The notes beneath the pieces are model-generated. The model was not told the DNA's origin and did not search any database. It saw nothing but the letters and a program-made list of their open reading frames with translations. Shown here in pieces: positions 34,783 through 48,400 of a DNA stretch of 64,000 nt (position 1 is its first letter; every line of letters starts with the position of its first letter). The position numbers were made by a program, and so were the translations under genes. The stretch comes from Ypsolopha sequella (Eukaryota > Arthropoda > Insecta > Lepidoptera > Ypsolophidae): positions 17,806,339 to 17,870,338 of the forward strand of contig OW204011.1 in NCBI GenBank assembly GCA_934047225.1, given 5' to 3'.

Positions 34783-35206
34783 TTAAGGTGATATACCGTG
34801 CTAGCAAAGGTCCCCGTTACTCCAGGCAGAAAGACCCGCAGTGCGAAAGGGACGGAATCGGGGAAAATTGTCAATAAGTCGGTTTTAAATTAATTCAAAA
34901 TTAACTAAAATAGCTACAAAAAATTCCATAACCAGTAATTTAGGTGTAGTTAAAACCCATCTAAATAAATATTTTTCAAGTCTGTATGCTATCCTAATTT
35001 GTCAGAATATCAAAAAAAGGGTAAATTTAGACCTGATTTCAATAATTATTTCTATCGAATGAAATTCCTCCTATCGCGTTTCTGATAGACCAAAATCTAG
35101 TAAAAGGTCCAAAAATTGTTATACTAATTTATTTTACTTGGAACTTCATTACAAGAGCAGATAAATAACTTCAAAAAGTGTAAATTTTCACGGTATAGCC
35201 CCTTAA
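34783..35206. mobile_element. TTAA-flanked MITE, copy 2
   Basis: Same length (424 bp) and termini as copy 1, with scattered substitutions (for example CAATAAGTC for CAAAAAGTC). Confidence 0.88.
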
Positions 35207-35396
35207 ATACAATTAAATCATTCTGTTGTGATAAAAGCACGGCATGTCGTGACATCGGTGTCCATGTCGTCGGCACATCGTATAATTAGCCATCATAATG
35301 TTATAATGTCATAATCTGCCGACATATCGTATTTCTGTTAAAATTAGGAGGCTCGCCTCGCACTGCTTCGCTTAGTTCCCCAAATTTATTTACATG

Positions 35397-35791
35397 TTAA
35401 GGCGATACGTAAAAGTTTTAGCGTCCCTGTTACTCCATATATGAAAAAACCCTCAGTGCGAGTGGGACGGATTGGTGGAAAAGTAGTAAAAAGTCGGTTT
35501 TTTATTAATATAAAATGTACTTTAAAATATAAAATGTATTTTGTCAAAAAGATTTTCAAGGAGACTTTACAAATACATAATATCCACATTTTGAATGCAA
35601 TGTCACAATGAAATTAGTTGGGATTTCAGAATTACAGGAAATAATAAAACAATTTATAGGTCTTTTCGGAGTTAAATTCTATTGAGAAAATTTCATCCAA
35701 TCGCGTTTTCGCGTAAAAATTAAATACGTAGATGACGTTATAGTGGAGTAAATGGATTCGAAAAAACCCAATTTTTTTGGTATCGCCTTAA
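35397..35791. mobile_element. TTAA-flanked MITE, related subfamily
   Basis: 395 bp bounded by TTAAGGCGATAC and its complement GTATCGCCTTAA. The interior shares the layout of copies 1 and 2 (CCCTGTTACTCCA near the left end, AAAAAGTCGGTTTT) but is divergent. Confidence 0.8.
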
Positions 35792-35853
35792 CCTAACACG
35801 CTCCTTCTCGCTCCGCTCGGCCTCGCATCTAGTTTTGACGTTTGGTGAAATAT

Positions 35854-35960
35854 TTTTAATTTCATTCTTTACGGGCCGGGGGAGTCACACAACGTCTTTG
35901 CAGTGCGTTACTGCAAAGACGTTGTGTGACTCCCCCGCTCCGTAAAGAATGAAATTAAAA
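35854..35960. repeat. Near-perfect palindrome
   Basis: Arms of about 50 bp (left with ATTTCATTCTTTACGGGCC, then GGGGGAGTCACACAACGTC) are complementary to the right half. They differ at only one or two places, with fewer than ten unpaired bases in the centre. The element is likely to be cruciform-prone. Confidence 0.9.
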
Positions 35961-35989
35961 TAAAATTAAAATTAAGGGGATACGAGTAA

Positions 35990-36170
35990 GAATTTATTGT
36001 GTTACAATTAGAATTTCTTGTCTTACAACAACAATTTCTCGAGTAAAAATAACAATTTCTTGTGTTAAAATAACAATTTCTTGTGTTAAAATAACAATTT
36101 CTTGTGTTAAAATAACAATTTCTTGTGTTAAAATAACAATTTCTTGTCTTACAATAACAATTTTTAGAGT
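35990..36170. repeat. 21-bp minisatellite
   Basis: About eight copies of AATTTCTTGTGTTAAAATAAC just downstream of the stop codon of the serine protease homologue (minus strand), therefore possibly in its 3' UTR or just beyond. Confidence 0.85.
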
Positions 36171-36251
36171 TGCCAGTTTAAGAAAAAAGACTGTCTCATT
36201 ACGGTAGCTAGACTTCTATACCACGTTTCTCGTCTCACAGCCACAGTAAAA

Positions 36252-36416
36252 CTAAAACTTGTAAGTGTCCGTCGTGATGCCCTCAGCCTTCAGCTGCTCC
36301 TCGATCCAGGAGTAAAACATGGGAACATTGACGTAGACACCAGGAACGCCGACATCACCGCACCCGATACCGTACGCCACCATGCCGTAGACCGCGTAGC
36401 GCAGGTCTTTGGGCTC
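36252..36416 (-). CDS. SPH last exon (C-terminus)
   Basis: 165 nt after acceptor ATACTCCAG, phase 0: 54 codons and stop TAG (36252-36254). It contains YGMVAYGIGCGDVGVPGVYV, the conserved end of the protease fold, then the terminal helix with FYSWIEEQL. Gly is present where trypsin has its specificity-pocket glycine. Confidence 0.93.
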   Translation of the reverse strand, partial: EPKDLRYAVYGMVAYGIGCGDVGVPGVYVNVPMFYSWIEEQLKAEGITTDTYKF

Positions 36417-39400
36417 CTGGAGTATTAGAGGAATGTTATAAAAATGGATGTATTTAAACGCACAACAGAAAATACTAAAAATGCTATACAGTTCTATCAA
36501 AAAATACAAACTGTGCGTCAAAAATACCTACTGACTTGCACACTAAAATACTGACTTGCGCACTAAAATATTGACTTGCACACTAAAATACTGACTTGCA
36601 CACTAAAATACTGACTTGCGCACTAAAATACTGACTTGCACACTATAATACTGAGTTGCACACTAAAATACTGACTTGCGCACTAAAATACTGACTTGCA
36701 CACTATAATACTGAGTTGCATACTAAAATACTAACTTGCACACTAAAATATTGACTTGCACACTAAAATCCTGACTTGCACACTAAAATACTGACTTGCG
36801 CACTAAAATACTGACTTGCGCACTTAAATACTGAGTTGCACACTAAAATACTGAGTTGCACACTAAAATACTAACTTGCACACTAAAATATTGACTTGCA
36901 CACTAAAATACTGACTTGCGCACTAAAATACTGACTTGCGCACTAAAATACTGACTTGCACACTAAAATACTGACTTGCGCACTAAAATACTGACTTGCA
37001 CACTAAAATACTGACTGTGCTCATATAGGATTTCTGGGTTATCATAAAAAAATGACGACGAAGGTTAGGTATGGCGGTCGTTGAACCACGGCTACCGGCT
37101 CTCTTCTGCCCTGAAGGGTTTCTGATGGCAAAGTTAGTGTGCAAAAAAGTATTTTTGATATGCAAATTTACTAAGTAAAGATTTTCAATTGATTATATTC
37201 ACTAAAACTAGGGGAGTGTCCATCATATCGAAATAGATATTACTGTTAAGTCTTTCGGTCAATTTATTTTTGTGGGGGGTGGAGGGGGGGCAGAAGTGCC
37301 AGAGTAAGGTGTCCCCCCCCCATAGTATTGTACTAGAGGTATCTTTGGGACATACAAGAATAACCATAAAATAAAGATTTACCCTTTCATCGATCGATAC
37401 CACCAAGCGGTATTTGACCTGCGGGCGTAGCATGGTGTTTAATCGTGCGCGACGCCGCTAGTTGAATCATAAGTGCGACGAGCGTGACGTACTGTTTAAT
37501 CGCAAAAACATCGTGTCACGCTTCTCGCACTTGTGATTCAACTAAGTTGCGTTGCGCATGATTAAACACTATGCTACGAGTGCTGGAGGCATTTTATTGT
37601 CGGTTTGAATTTATGGTTGTTTGATCGGCTTTTCGATAGTATCGAATCGATACCTATCTTTGTTTAACACTATGTTATCAGCAAAGAAGGAGTGAGGTGA
37701 CTGTATTTTAGTCATCAAATACCCGTTGCTCTAATTTTCAACGACATCCGGAACATGCACTTTTTGACATGTCCATCTCAAGGTATACATTCTATTCTAA
37801 TGTGTATAAACTGAATTATAATATTATATCAAGTGTTTTATTTTTATTTTTATTTTATTTATTTCCCAACTTACACCTACCATTACAGGAATGCAACCTA
37901 ATGCGATAGGATGTGTTTATTCTACAAAATAACACAATTAACTACATATTCCATCAAACTCACTAAACCTACTTATCTTAACCTCTACTTATGTTTATAA
38001 CACAGTGTATATAACGCTATTTTAGTTAATTCACTTAGAGCACAATTAGAAAGGTCTATGCGTTCCGCGATAGAATTGAGAATGGTAAACGCGCGCGGTT
38101 ATAATTCTATTCTAATGTATAAACGAATGCAAAAAAAAGAACAAATGTTACCGAAAAATTGCTACCAACATAATTTCCTTATTTTTTATAATTTATTACA
38201 AACTTAATTTGTTTTAGTGTAATTGATGTGAAATTTCATCAGAATTATAAAACAGTAATTGTTTGCTATACGTGTCATACAACCACTTTTAAGAAATCAC
38301 CGTTTATCTGAAACCTGTACCACAGTATAATGAAGTAGACAGTATTCTATCTTCATACAAACGGGCCGAAACGTACCCCTCCCAAATCTCGGTTCAACTC
38401 AGTTTACGACAGTCACAGTCGCACCGTAGTTACGTACGCAAGTTGCCGTGTTGATACTGTAAGCCGCTCCCGCGCATTATCGTAAATTATGGCACAAAAT
38501 TATAAAACATATTGTGCATTGTATGGCTGTTTAAATTAAATAATGTAAAAATGTAATATAGCATTATCAAATACATAAACAGTCAGTTGGCAGCCCTAGC
38601 GCGTGTTTAGGCAGCGAGCGGCCGTAGGTATTGGTCTCAAGGACACCGCCAAGTTAAACTACTGTCTACGTTCTTATACTATGATTGTACCAACGGTCCG
38701 CGCGTCAGTAATTAATGCCAAACGCTTGAGTGGGTACGTCGAGTTTTGATCACGCACTTATTTACTTATGTTCCACGTAAAAAGAATAAATCGGTATCGT
38801 ATTAATCTGCCCGTTCCTTATATTATTTGTAACGTCTGTGCCCCCCCCCCCCTGGATCCGCCCTTGTGTATATAATATTGCGTATCATTTGTGTATATTC
38901 AAAATAAAGATATTGTATCCACTTCCATACTACAATAATATTTCAACATGGAAAACAGTTTTATAAGAACCTAAATTGTTTATGCGATCTTACAATGTTA
39001 CCGATTAAGTGAAGCACATTAACTTATTTGACAGGACTAAACTTAATTTAAGCGTTCTGTCATTGTCTTTTCAATAAAGAAGGAAAAAGACAGGATGCCT
39101 AAAATAAGGTTAGTCCTGTCAAATAAGTTAAGACGTGTTATGCCGAATCGAAACCAATATCACATTATAACAAACACCGCAATTCTGCACTGTGATTGGC
39201 CCAATTTACTATAACTCCGCTAGAGAACCAATTAAACTCGAAGACACCAGTCCTTATTTTTGGTCTCAGCATGGATGATGTTCCGTCCATGGTCTCAGGC
39301 AGCAATACCGACTTGACAATATCAAGACGGGTGTTCTTTTTCTCATTTTTTGTGATAGTTTTACTCTCACCCCAATAAAGCAGACAAGAGGTGATCCTCC

Positions 39401-42400
39401 GTCCCCCCCACAGGTGTCCTTGTCCTTCTCTCCCCCCGCGCAGGTCAGGGATGAATGCAGCTGGAAGTGCGAGCCCAGCCTGGTCCTCCGAAGGGCTTTC
39501 TGACAATCTTCCCGGCTCTTTAGTGGTAGCTCCACCTGTAAGGTAGAAAGATTATTAGCTTGTTTCCTTTAGGGGTGCATGGAGGAGACTGAGATACAAG
39601 TCGCGGCAGAAAATTACGTACATCGGCTATCTTCGGCTTTGTAGAGCGTTGTCTCTGTCACCGGACTGTTAGTGCTTCAAGCGACAGAAATGACGCTACG
39701 ATACGATGTGCACTATTTACTGCCCCGACCTGTACAACTATTGATTACTGCAAATACACCTGGAGCTTCCTAGACAGTTAGACTGAGACCCAACTAACTG
39801 TCACAAATCCTTTCACTTCGGCTGGTCGGTTCGGTCGTGGGTTGTGACCACTCTTGTGACAAAACCATGCTGCCATGCAAATAGTCATGAGGTCATGAGA
39901 AGCCATAACGGCGGAGTAGTAACAGTTGCGTTGTATCAGTAACTTGCACAGATTTTGCGGAAGTCACTGAACAGATTGATAGACCGATTAACGCTCTCTG
40001 CTTTCACTCTTCCACTTTCTGTGTAAGCGCGTTTTATCCTAGGTCTCACGGACGCTTTCAATCAGGCGCGGTAGGGGCCAAGCGTAAGTCAATTGTGCAT
40101 TAAAAATAATACCTTCTTGAGTATGTTGGCTAAGGAGTCCTTGTTATTGAACTGGTCCTTCCTCCAGCTCATGCTGTAGCAGTGCGTCTCCTGAGCTGGG
40201 AACTCCATGCCAAGTCACATGTTGACAATGTTCGGGGCTGACATCATCACTGGCTCGCTGAGGATCAGCAGTGCGATGCTGTTCAGTACTGACGTTGGAA
40301 ATTACCTTCTTCAAAATGTTGGCAAAGGAGTCTTTTTTGTTGAACTGGTCCTTCCCCCAGCCCATGCTGTAGCAGCGCGTCTTCGGAGCTGGGAACTCCT
40401 TGCCGAGACACGCGTTGGCGATGTTCGGGGCTGGTGTCACTGGCTCGCTGAGGATCAGCAGTGCGATGCTGTTGAGGACTGACGCTGGGGACAAGGGATT
40501 CGGAAATTAAGATCTACGTCTCGCTATACAACGTGTAACAGAAAGGTGTTACCATATTTGAAGAGCTTATTCAGTCAATGGTATAGAAAAACTTTTACCA
40601 CGGAACAAACCCTGTATCTCAAATCCCTGGTTATATAAAGCCTTGTAACCATAACAAAAATTTAAGGATACCTGCATTGAAAGCTTTCATTTGGTACGCA
40701 TGCAGTCTTTATTCGATAAGATTGCCATGAACAAGTGAAAAGTGACTATAATTCTTTGAACGTTATCACAATGAGTTTGGATTGAAAACGGAAATGAGCG
40801 AATTATTCAACCGGTGGGCCACTTTTCAGGCACAACGATAAATCCGGGTGTTGTTTTATCGAAACCATTACCATCCATCCATCAGCCTGGAACGGTATAT
40901 TGACCAAGTGAGGAATCCATAATATCACAATATCCAAAATATCCAAGTAGACCCAAGATTTGCAAGTGGATGCAATTTATACAGATTTTTCCGAAGCTCT
41001 CGACAAGATCAATCATGACACTTTATTGCGGAAGCTTTGGCATCTCGGTATCGATGGCGATTTGTTCCGTTCGATAAAATCCTTCGTAACCAAGCGGACA
41101 CAATCAGTGATTTTGAAGGGTTTTACATCTCAGGCCAAAGCTATTAGTTCTGGAGTGCCACAAGGATCTCATTTAGGACCTTTATTATTCATTTTGCGCA
41201 TTAATGATATTAATAAATGCGTTAGCGATTCGAATATACTTTGTTATTATGCAGACGACACTAAAATCTTTAGAATTATTCAAAAATCTGAAGACTACAT
41301 TCTATTACAAAACAACCTCTTCAACGTTGTACTTATGTGTAGGAAAAATAATCTTTTCTTGGATTTTGAAAAATGTTACACCATTACTTTCACTCGTAAA
41401 CTTAACCGGTTATCATGAATATAATTTATGTAATTAAACTCTTCCAAGAGCTCTAAGAGATCGAAGGTGACCGACATAGCCTGCCGAATCAGTAAGTTGA
41501 AGTGGCAGTGGACTGGCCATATATGTCGCCGACGTGATAACCGTTGGGGCCATAAGGCATTGGAATGGAGACCACGTACAGCAAAGCGCAGCGTAGGCCT
41601 TCCTCGTGCCCGCTAGACTGACGATCTAAAGGACGTTGCGGGTGGTGGCTGGATGAGGATGACTGAGGACCGCCAAGAGTGGCGTAATATTGGGGAGACA
41701 TATGTCGAATACGGGAATAGTGGACGAATAAGTGTGTTACTTGCTCTAGACTAAGCTTTACTTCCCATATAGATAGCATATTTAATAAGTCCTACTAATA
41801 ACACAGTATTATTTTGCGATTTGGAAAGCCCTTCAAACTTGCTTCTACTTATAAGATATTATTTAATAGTTATATCCGCAGCCAATTAGAATATGCTTCA
41901 ACTGTCTGGCGGCCTTTTTACCGAATACATACAGACAGAATCGAATCAATTCAAAATAAATTAGTAAAAAACCTTGACTACCGTACAAGTAACTATTATT
42001 CTACTTTTGCAGTTGAAGGACACAAAATTATATCTCTTGAGCGTCGCCAAGATACTCATTTTCCTTTACAAAATTCTCAATAATTACGTTGACGTATAAT
42101 GATGAACATTATTGGATAAAATTAACTTTAAAATTCCTCGTAGGGCATCATGCAAAAAAGAGCTAATGAAGAAATAAAAATACTACCAACAACCATGAAA
42201 CTAGTGTCAACCAGTCCCCATCACATGCTGATTAAAATTTATAACCATTTGCCAAATTACCTAAAAAATATAGAAAAAACACTTTGTTTTTAAGTAATCT
42301 AAAAAAATTCCTCATACAGAAATGCTATTACAATTTATCTGAATATTTTAATGACGATACAAAATCAATACTTCAATAGCTCTTCTAAATGACATTTGTT

Positions 42401-45400
42401 AAATGACATTGAATACGTTTGTAATTAATCGTAATATTATTGTGAACAATTAATTAAAATGGAATAATATATAACAACACTAACAAATTTAACATGGGCT
42501 TAACTAAACTATTATACTATATTGACCTAGCTAGGAATGAATGATCTTTAATATTATGTATGTACTTAAGAGCCATCTAGTAGCCCTCTCATGATTGCTA
42601 TGCCCCTACAGGGCGTCACCTGTACTTTTATAGTTATGTAAGGTCTTCTAAAACTTGTGACATTGCAATAAATGATTTGAATTTGAATTTGGATATACTT
42701 TGTACCTCCGCAGTCGACCCCGGCATCAGCTCTACCACATACAACGTATCAATGTACTTACGTCTATAATAGTTATCGTGTCGAATGATCTTCGCAACGT
42801 CCCGTTCCTGGTACGGGTGAAACTCGGAGGTGGTGCGGGTGTCGTGCTCACCAGCACGAACTTTTATCTGGAAGATACATTTTATTGTCAACCTCACCAA
42901 AAAACTAAAGGTGTATAAATAAACGCTTCAATTGTTTCCAAACAAAACTAAAGATGGTGTTTTTGTCTTTGTAAACTTACTTCTTTAATATCTTTAAAAT
43001 CGTTAAACCTAGCTATTGAAATATGAGATTGAAAAAATGTGCCTGCTAAATTTTAAATCTTCGTATTTTAACACCATCGAGCAACTAACCCCGAAAAAAG
43101 AAATTCTGATTCGTCCGATTCCGCCAAATAAATCAGTGTTTCTGCGTGGTGTTGGCTTAACCAATCTAAGCACGTGAAAGTTTGCTGAAAGTTGGCGGAA
43201 TTAGTTTCGAACAATTCAAGTGTCATTGCACCTCTTTAGAGGTAGATCCTCTATGGTTAACACAGATGAATTTCAACCATAGACGCTATGCTCCCGACAC
43301 AAAAAGAGGTAATTTTCGATGTGCTTAAACGCGGTCTGATTGGCTAAACCTCAGAATAAGGAATACAAATAGAAGCCTGGCTAAAATAAGAACTGGGCAT
43401 TAGCCATTGTACTCAACTAACGTAAATTACTCCTGTGTACGAGTGAATGAAACACCGGACCGCACTTACTTTATATTTTTTCCTGGTGTGTCACTAGATT
43501 GAACCAAGCAAATGTCAAACGGATGTAATTTGGATGTATTTTAAAAATTATAATACCATCAAATTAAATATGTCTAATCATTATATCGTTGTGTTGTAAT
43601 ATCGTTCGTTGCGTGCATTACATCTTAATTTGGTGGCATCAAAATGTCTAATGCATTTTGCGAAAGTTTACAGCTTCACCGAGAGAAATTAAATATTTTG
43701 GTGCTCTTCCTCTAAAAATTTGTGAAAGTGTGATTTATTATTGTTTGTGTTGATTGTTTTTTTAACATTATAATAAAATGTCTTGTGCGATTGAAGGCTG
43801 TAAATCGCATACAGGAAGAAAAGAAAACAACAATGAAGCAATATCATTTCATCGGTGAGTTTTGATAGTGTTGAAGATATTATTTAACTCCTTTATATAT
43901 TTGTACTGTTATTATTTTGTGGCAACCCAGAATTTGACTTTGTCTATTCCTAGCTCTAGTCTAGTATCTATGCTTCCTGTTTGAGCATGCCTGCCATCTT
44001 GTTTTTACTGTGTCGTTCTCATGTGCATAATACAATGGCTACTGTTAAACTATTATCGAGTCAAGTTACTTATTAAATAAATACGAAATCCACAAGTTCA
44101 CGTCTGTGTTTTCACTCTGCTGAATCCCTGATTCAAGAGGTTATGGGCCCAGAGTTCGTCGCAAGTGAATTTTGTTGTTGTGGATTCGTTTTGAGCTTTC
44201 GTTGACTCTTGTGATTAACAGTTTTGTTTTTCCCATCTTGAAATGGCTTTGAAGTTGGATAAAGTGAGTGTCGAAAAGTTGGAAGGTGATAGAAATTGGA
44301 TTTCCTGGAAATTTGATGTTGACCTTCAACTCACTTTACACAAAGTTACGGACATAGTTACCGGTTTCACTCTGAAGCCTGCAGCGGACGCTGATGCTGA
44401 AAAGGTGAAGCAATTTGTGGACAAAGATGCTATCGCTCGGTATATCATCGGTTCTACAGTGGGCGAAGAGCCTAAACAGCATATTCTCACATGTAAAAGT
44501 GCCAAGGAAATGTGGGATACCTTGCATTCTGTGTATGAACAAAAGAATAAACGAAGGTTAGATCTTTATTGTGAGCTGTTTTTGTACAAAAAGGATGAAA
44601 ATGACAGCATTGCGATGCATGTGTCAAAGCTACTAAGAATTTTTCAGCAATTGAACAATGAGCTGAAGTCGGAGAAGAACGAATTGCCCATGTCGTTGTT
44701 GCTAAATCGCATTCTTAACACATTGCCCAATGAATACTTAGAATTCAAGAATGCTTGGGAATCTGTGCCTGCTTCTGAAAGAAATGTCACTGTTTTGACT
44801 GAAAGTCTTCGATTACATGAACAGCGATTCAAGGACACACGAGGTGTGACAACTGATCCAGGAGTGGCATTGTTAGCAAACAATAGTAGTGATAAAGGGT
44901 TTAAAGGAAATTACAGCAATAAAGCAACATGTCATTACTGTAAGAAGAAAGGCCATTTGAAGAAAGACTGTTTCAAGTTAAAGAATAAAAATGTAAAGAA
45001 TAAAGATATCGGTCAGGCATTTATGTGCAATGAAAATAATTTTGATGAAAGTTGCTGGCTGATTGATTCTGGTGCATCACATCACATAACCAGTCACATG
45101 GAATGGTTTCAACAATATACAAAATTTGAAAAACCTATACCGCTGAAGTTAGGTGATGGTAGTGAGATGCTGGCATACGGTGAAGGAACCATTCAAGTAG
45201 AAATGTCAATTCAAGGAAAATGGAAAAATGGTGTCCTTAAGAAAACCTGGTATGTTCCGAATTGTAGTCAGAATTTATTCTCTTCAGGTTCAGCATTAGA
45301 GAACAATTTACTGGAGTATGCTGATGCCACTAAGAGATTGTTCACAAACTCTAATAAAGAAACAGTTGCTGTTGGAATAAAGACCACAGGAGGTTTATAC

Positions 45401-48400
45401 CGTTTGTTGATGCGAGTAGTATTACCTAAGAACTCCTGTTTGTGCACTGTCGAAGAAACAGATCTTCAAGTGTGGCATGAAAGACTGTGTCATCAGAATT
45501 TTAGGCACATTCAGAGATTTTTGAAGAATAAAGGCATATCAGTTTCATCTACAGAAAAAGAAACTTGTGAAGGCTGTATGTATGGAAAAATGACTCGTTT
45601 GTCATTTAATTCTAGAGAAGTTCGAGCATCATCACCTGGACAAATTGTGCATGCGGATGTATGTGGTCCCATGGCAAATGCCTCGATTGGTGGTAGTAGA
45701 TATTTTGTGGTGTTCAAAGATGATTACACGAAATATAGACAAGTCTATTTTTTGAAAGAGAAGAGTCAAGTTAAGGATATGCTCTTCAAATATCTATCGG
45801 AAGCAAAAACTAATAACCACATTGTTCAGGAATTGCTCACTGATGGAGGAAAGGAATTTGTGAATAAAGAAGTAGAAAAGATACTTAATTCCTTTAGTGT
45901 CAATCACAGAGTAGTGATGCCCTGCACGCCGCAGCAAAATGGTTCTGCAGAGCGCGAAAATCGCATTTTGGTGGAAGCTGCTCGTAGCGCATCTCACGCA
46001 TCTTTAAATTGGTGTGTTTAAAAGCAAAAAGTATCTACTTGAATAAAAAACTTAAAAGGTCCGATAACAAAGTAAAAACAGTATGGAACATCATAAATAC
46101 TGAAACTGGGAAAAGTAAGAAACGAGATAACGAACTTAAGTTAAGTATTAACAATGAAATCGTTACAGGAGATAAAGAAGTTGCGAATGCCTGTGGACAA
46201 TTCTTTACTGAAATTCCTTCCTTAACAACTAAAGATTTAAATTCAAGCCCTGGGCTTGCGCAGGATCTTTTAATAGATCACGTACCTCAGTGTCTTTCTG
46301 TATTTGCTTTTAAACATATTAATTCATTAACTGTAATTAAAGCAAATCGCTTAACTTGAAAAAAACCGAGGACTTATGGGTCCTATCTGTGAAAGTTATA
46401 AGTTCTGTTATTGATTTAATAGCTCCTTATTTGGCATTAATTTTTAATAAATGTGTAGATGATGGTGTCTTTCCTGACTTAATGAAGTTTAGCAAATTGA
46501 TCCCCCTTTTTAAATCAGGTGACAACGGGGACCCTTCAAACTATAGACCTGTGTCAGTTTTACCGGTATTGAGTAAGGGTTTTGAAAAAATAGTTTTTAA
46601 TCAATTGTTATTTCATTTTAATTTAAATAAGTTGCTTCACTGTGAACAATATGGATTCATTAGAGGGAGGTCAACCACAGATGCAGGAGTTGCTTTAGTT
46701 AAGCACGTTTTTGATGCTTGGGAAGAAAAGCAAGATGCATTTGGTGTATTTTGTGACCTCTCGAAAGCCTTTGATTGCGTTAGTCATGAAACACTCTTAT
46801 GTAAATTGGATCACTACGGAGTGAGGGGCAAATCTTTGGCGTTATTGAAGTCATATCTTAGTGATCGTATTCAAAAGGTAGACATTAACGGAGTAAAATC
46901 ATGTGGAGCATTAGTTAAAATGGGTGTCCCACAGGGTTCCATATTAGGGCCCTTGCTGTTTTTAATTTACATAAATGACCTTCCTTATTTAGTTAAAGAC
47001 TTAACGAAGATAGTATTATTCGCAGACGACACGTCACTTATTTTTAAAGTTAATAGACGTAAAGATATCCTTGACGGCGCGAATACAACTTTATCACTAG
47101 TGCTTGATTGGTTTACTGTAAATAATTTAGTTTTAAACGCAAAAAATACAAAATGTATAAAATTTACGTTACCAAATGTAATTCAAGTGGATGGTAATTT
47201 GCTTTTGCAGGGGTCCAAGCTGGAGTTAGTTAACGAAACTAAGTTTTTGGGCATTACGGTAGACTCTCGTCTTCAGTGGGGTCCCCACATAGAAGCCCTA
47301 TGTGGTAGACTTAGTTCGGCCGCATACGCTGTTAGACGCATAAGACAAATTACTGATGTAGATACTGCTAGACTAGTCTATTTTAGTTACTTTCACAGCA
47401 TTATGTCATACGGCATGCTGTTATGGGGTAGAGCCGCGGATACAGACGCAGTCTTTGTTTTGCAGAAGAGAGCAATTCGGGCTATTTATAATATGAAGCA
47501 CCGGGATTCATTAAGAGAAAAGTTCAAAGAAATTAATATATTAACGGTTCCTTGTGAATATATTTACCAAGTCCTTAGATATGTCAGAAAAAATGTTGAG
47601 TCTTTCCCAAGGCTTGGTAAGCAACATTGCAAGGAAACCAGAAATAAGCATAAATTGGCTTTTCCAAAAATCAGACTCGCTAAGGTGAGTACTTCTTTCG
47701 TAGGACATGGTATAAGATTTTACAATAAACTTCCAAAGGAGGTCCTTACTTCGTCAGAGAATAAGTTTAAACTGTATATTAAGCAGGGCCTATTGAAAAA
47801 GGCATATTATAAAATAAATGAATATTTGGATGAAGGTGAAGCATGGTGTTACAGTGATAATGATAGTAAGTTATAATTTAATTAAATAGTATAATTTCTT
47901 AACTTATGATTCCTCTAAGGTGTAAACATTAATTGATTACAGACTGTAAAAGGAAAAGGACTATATGAGACAGGTAGACAAAGATATATATGTTTTTCTT
48001 TTTTTTTCATTAACCTGAATTCCTGCTGTCTTGTATTTTCTTATCCCTTGGTTAAAGTAGATATAAGTCATATATTGTATAGTATAAGTTTTATGTTGAA
48101 AAAAAAACGACATGATCTTGCTAAGTTTCTTGCCCTTCTTCTTAGCAAGACTAATCGAATGGGCGGAGGTAGGCATGTATTTATATATGTAACCTATTAG
48201 TATGTAGTATATAGGATGGGGTTGGTGATCATTGAACCTTGTTCCTGGTCCCTGGCCGGGTCTCCGGTATGGGTTCAGGCGGCTGATTGGATTTTACCTT
48301 GTATAATATATATTTTACCTATCATTTTAATCGTAAATATATTGCTACATAAATTAAATAAACCTTTAATTTAGTGCATGTACATTTATTATTTTATTAC

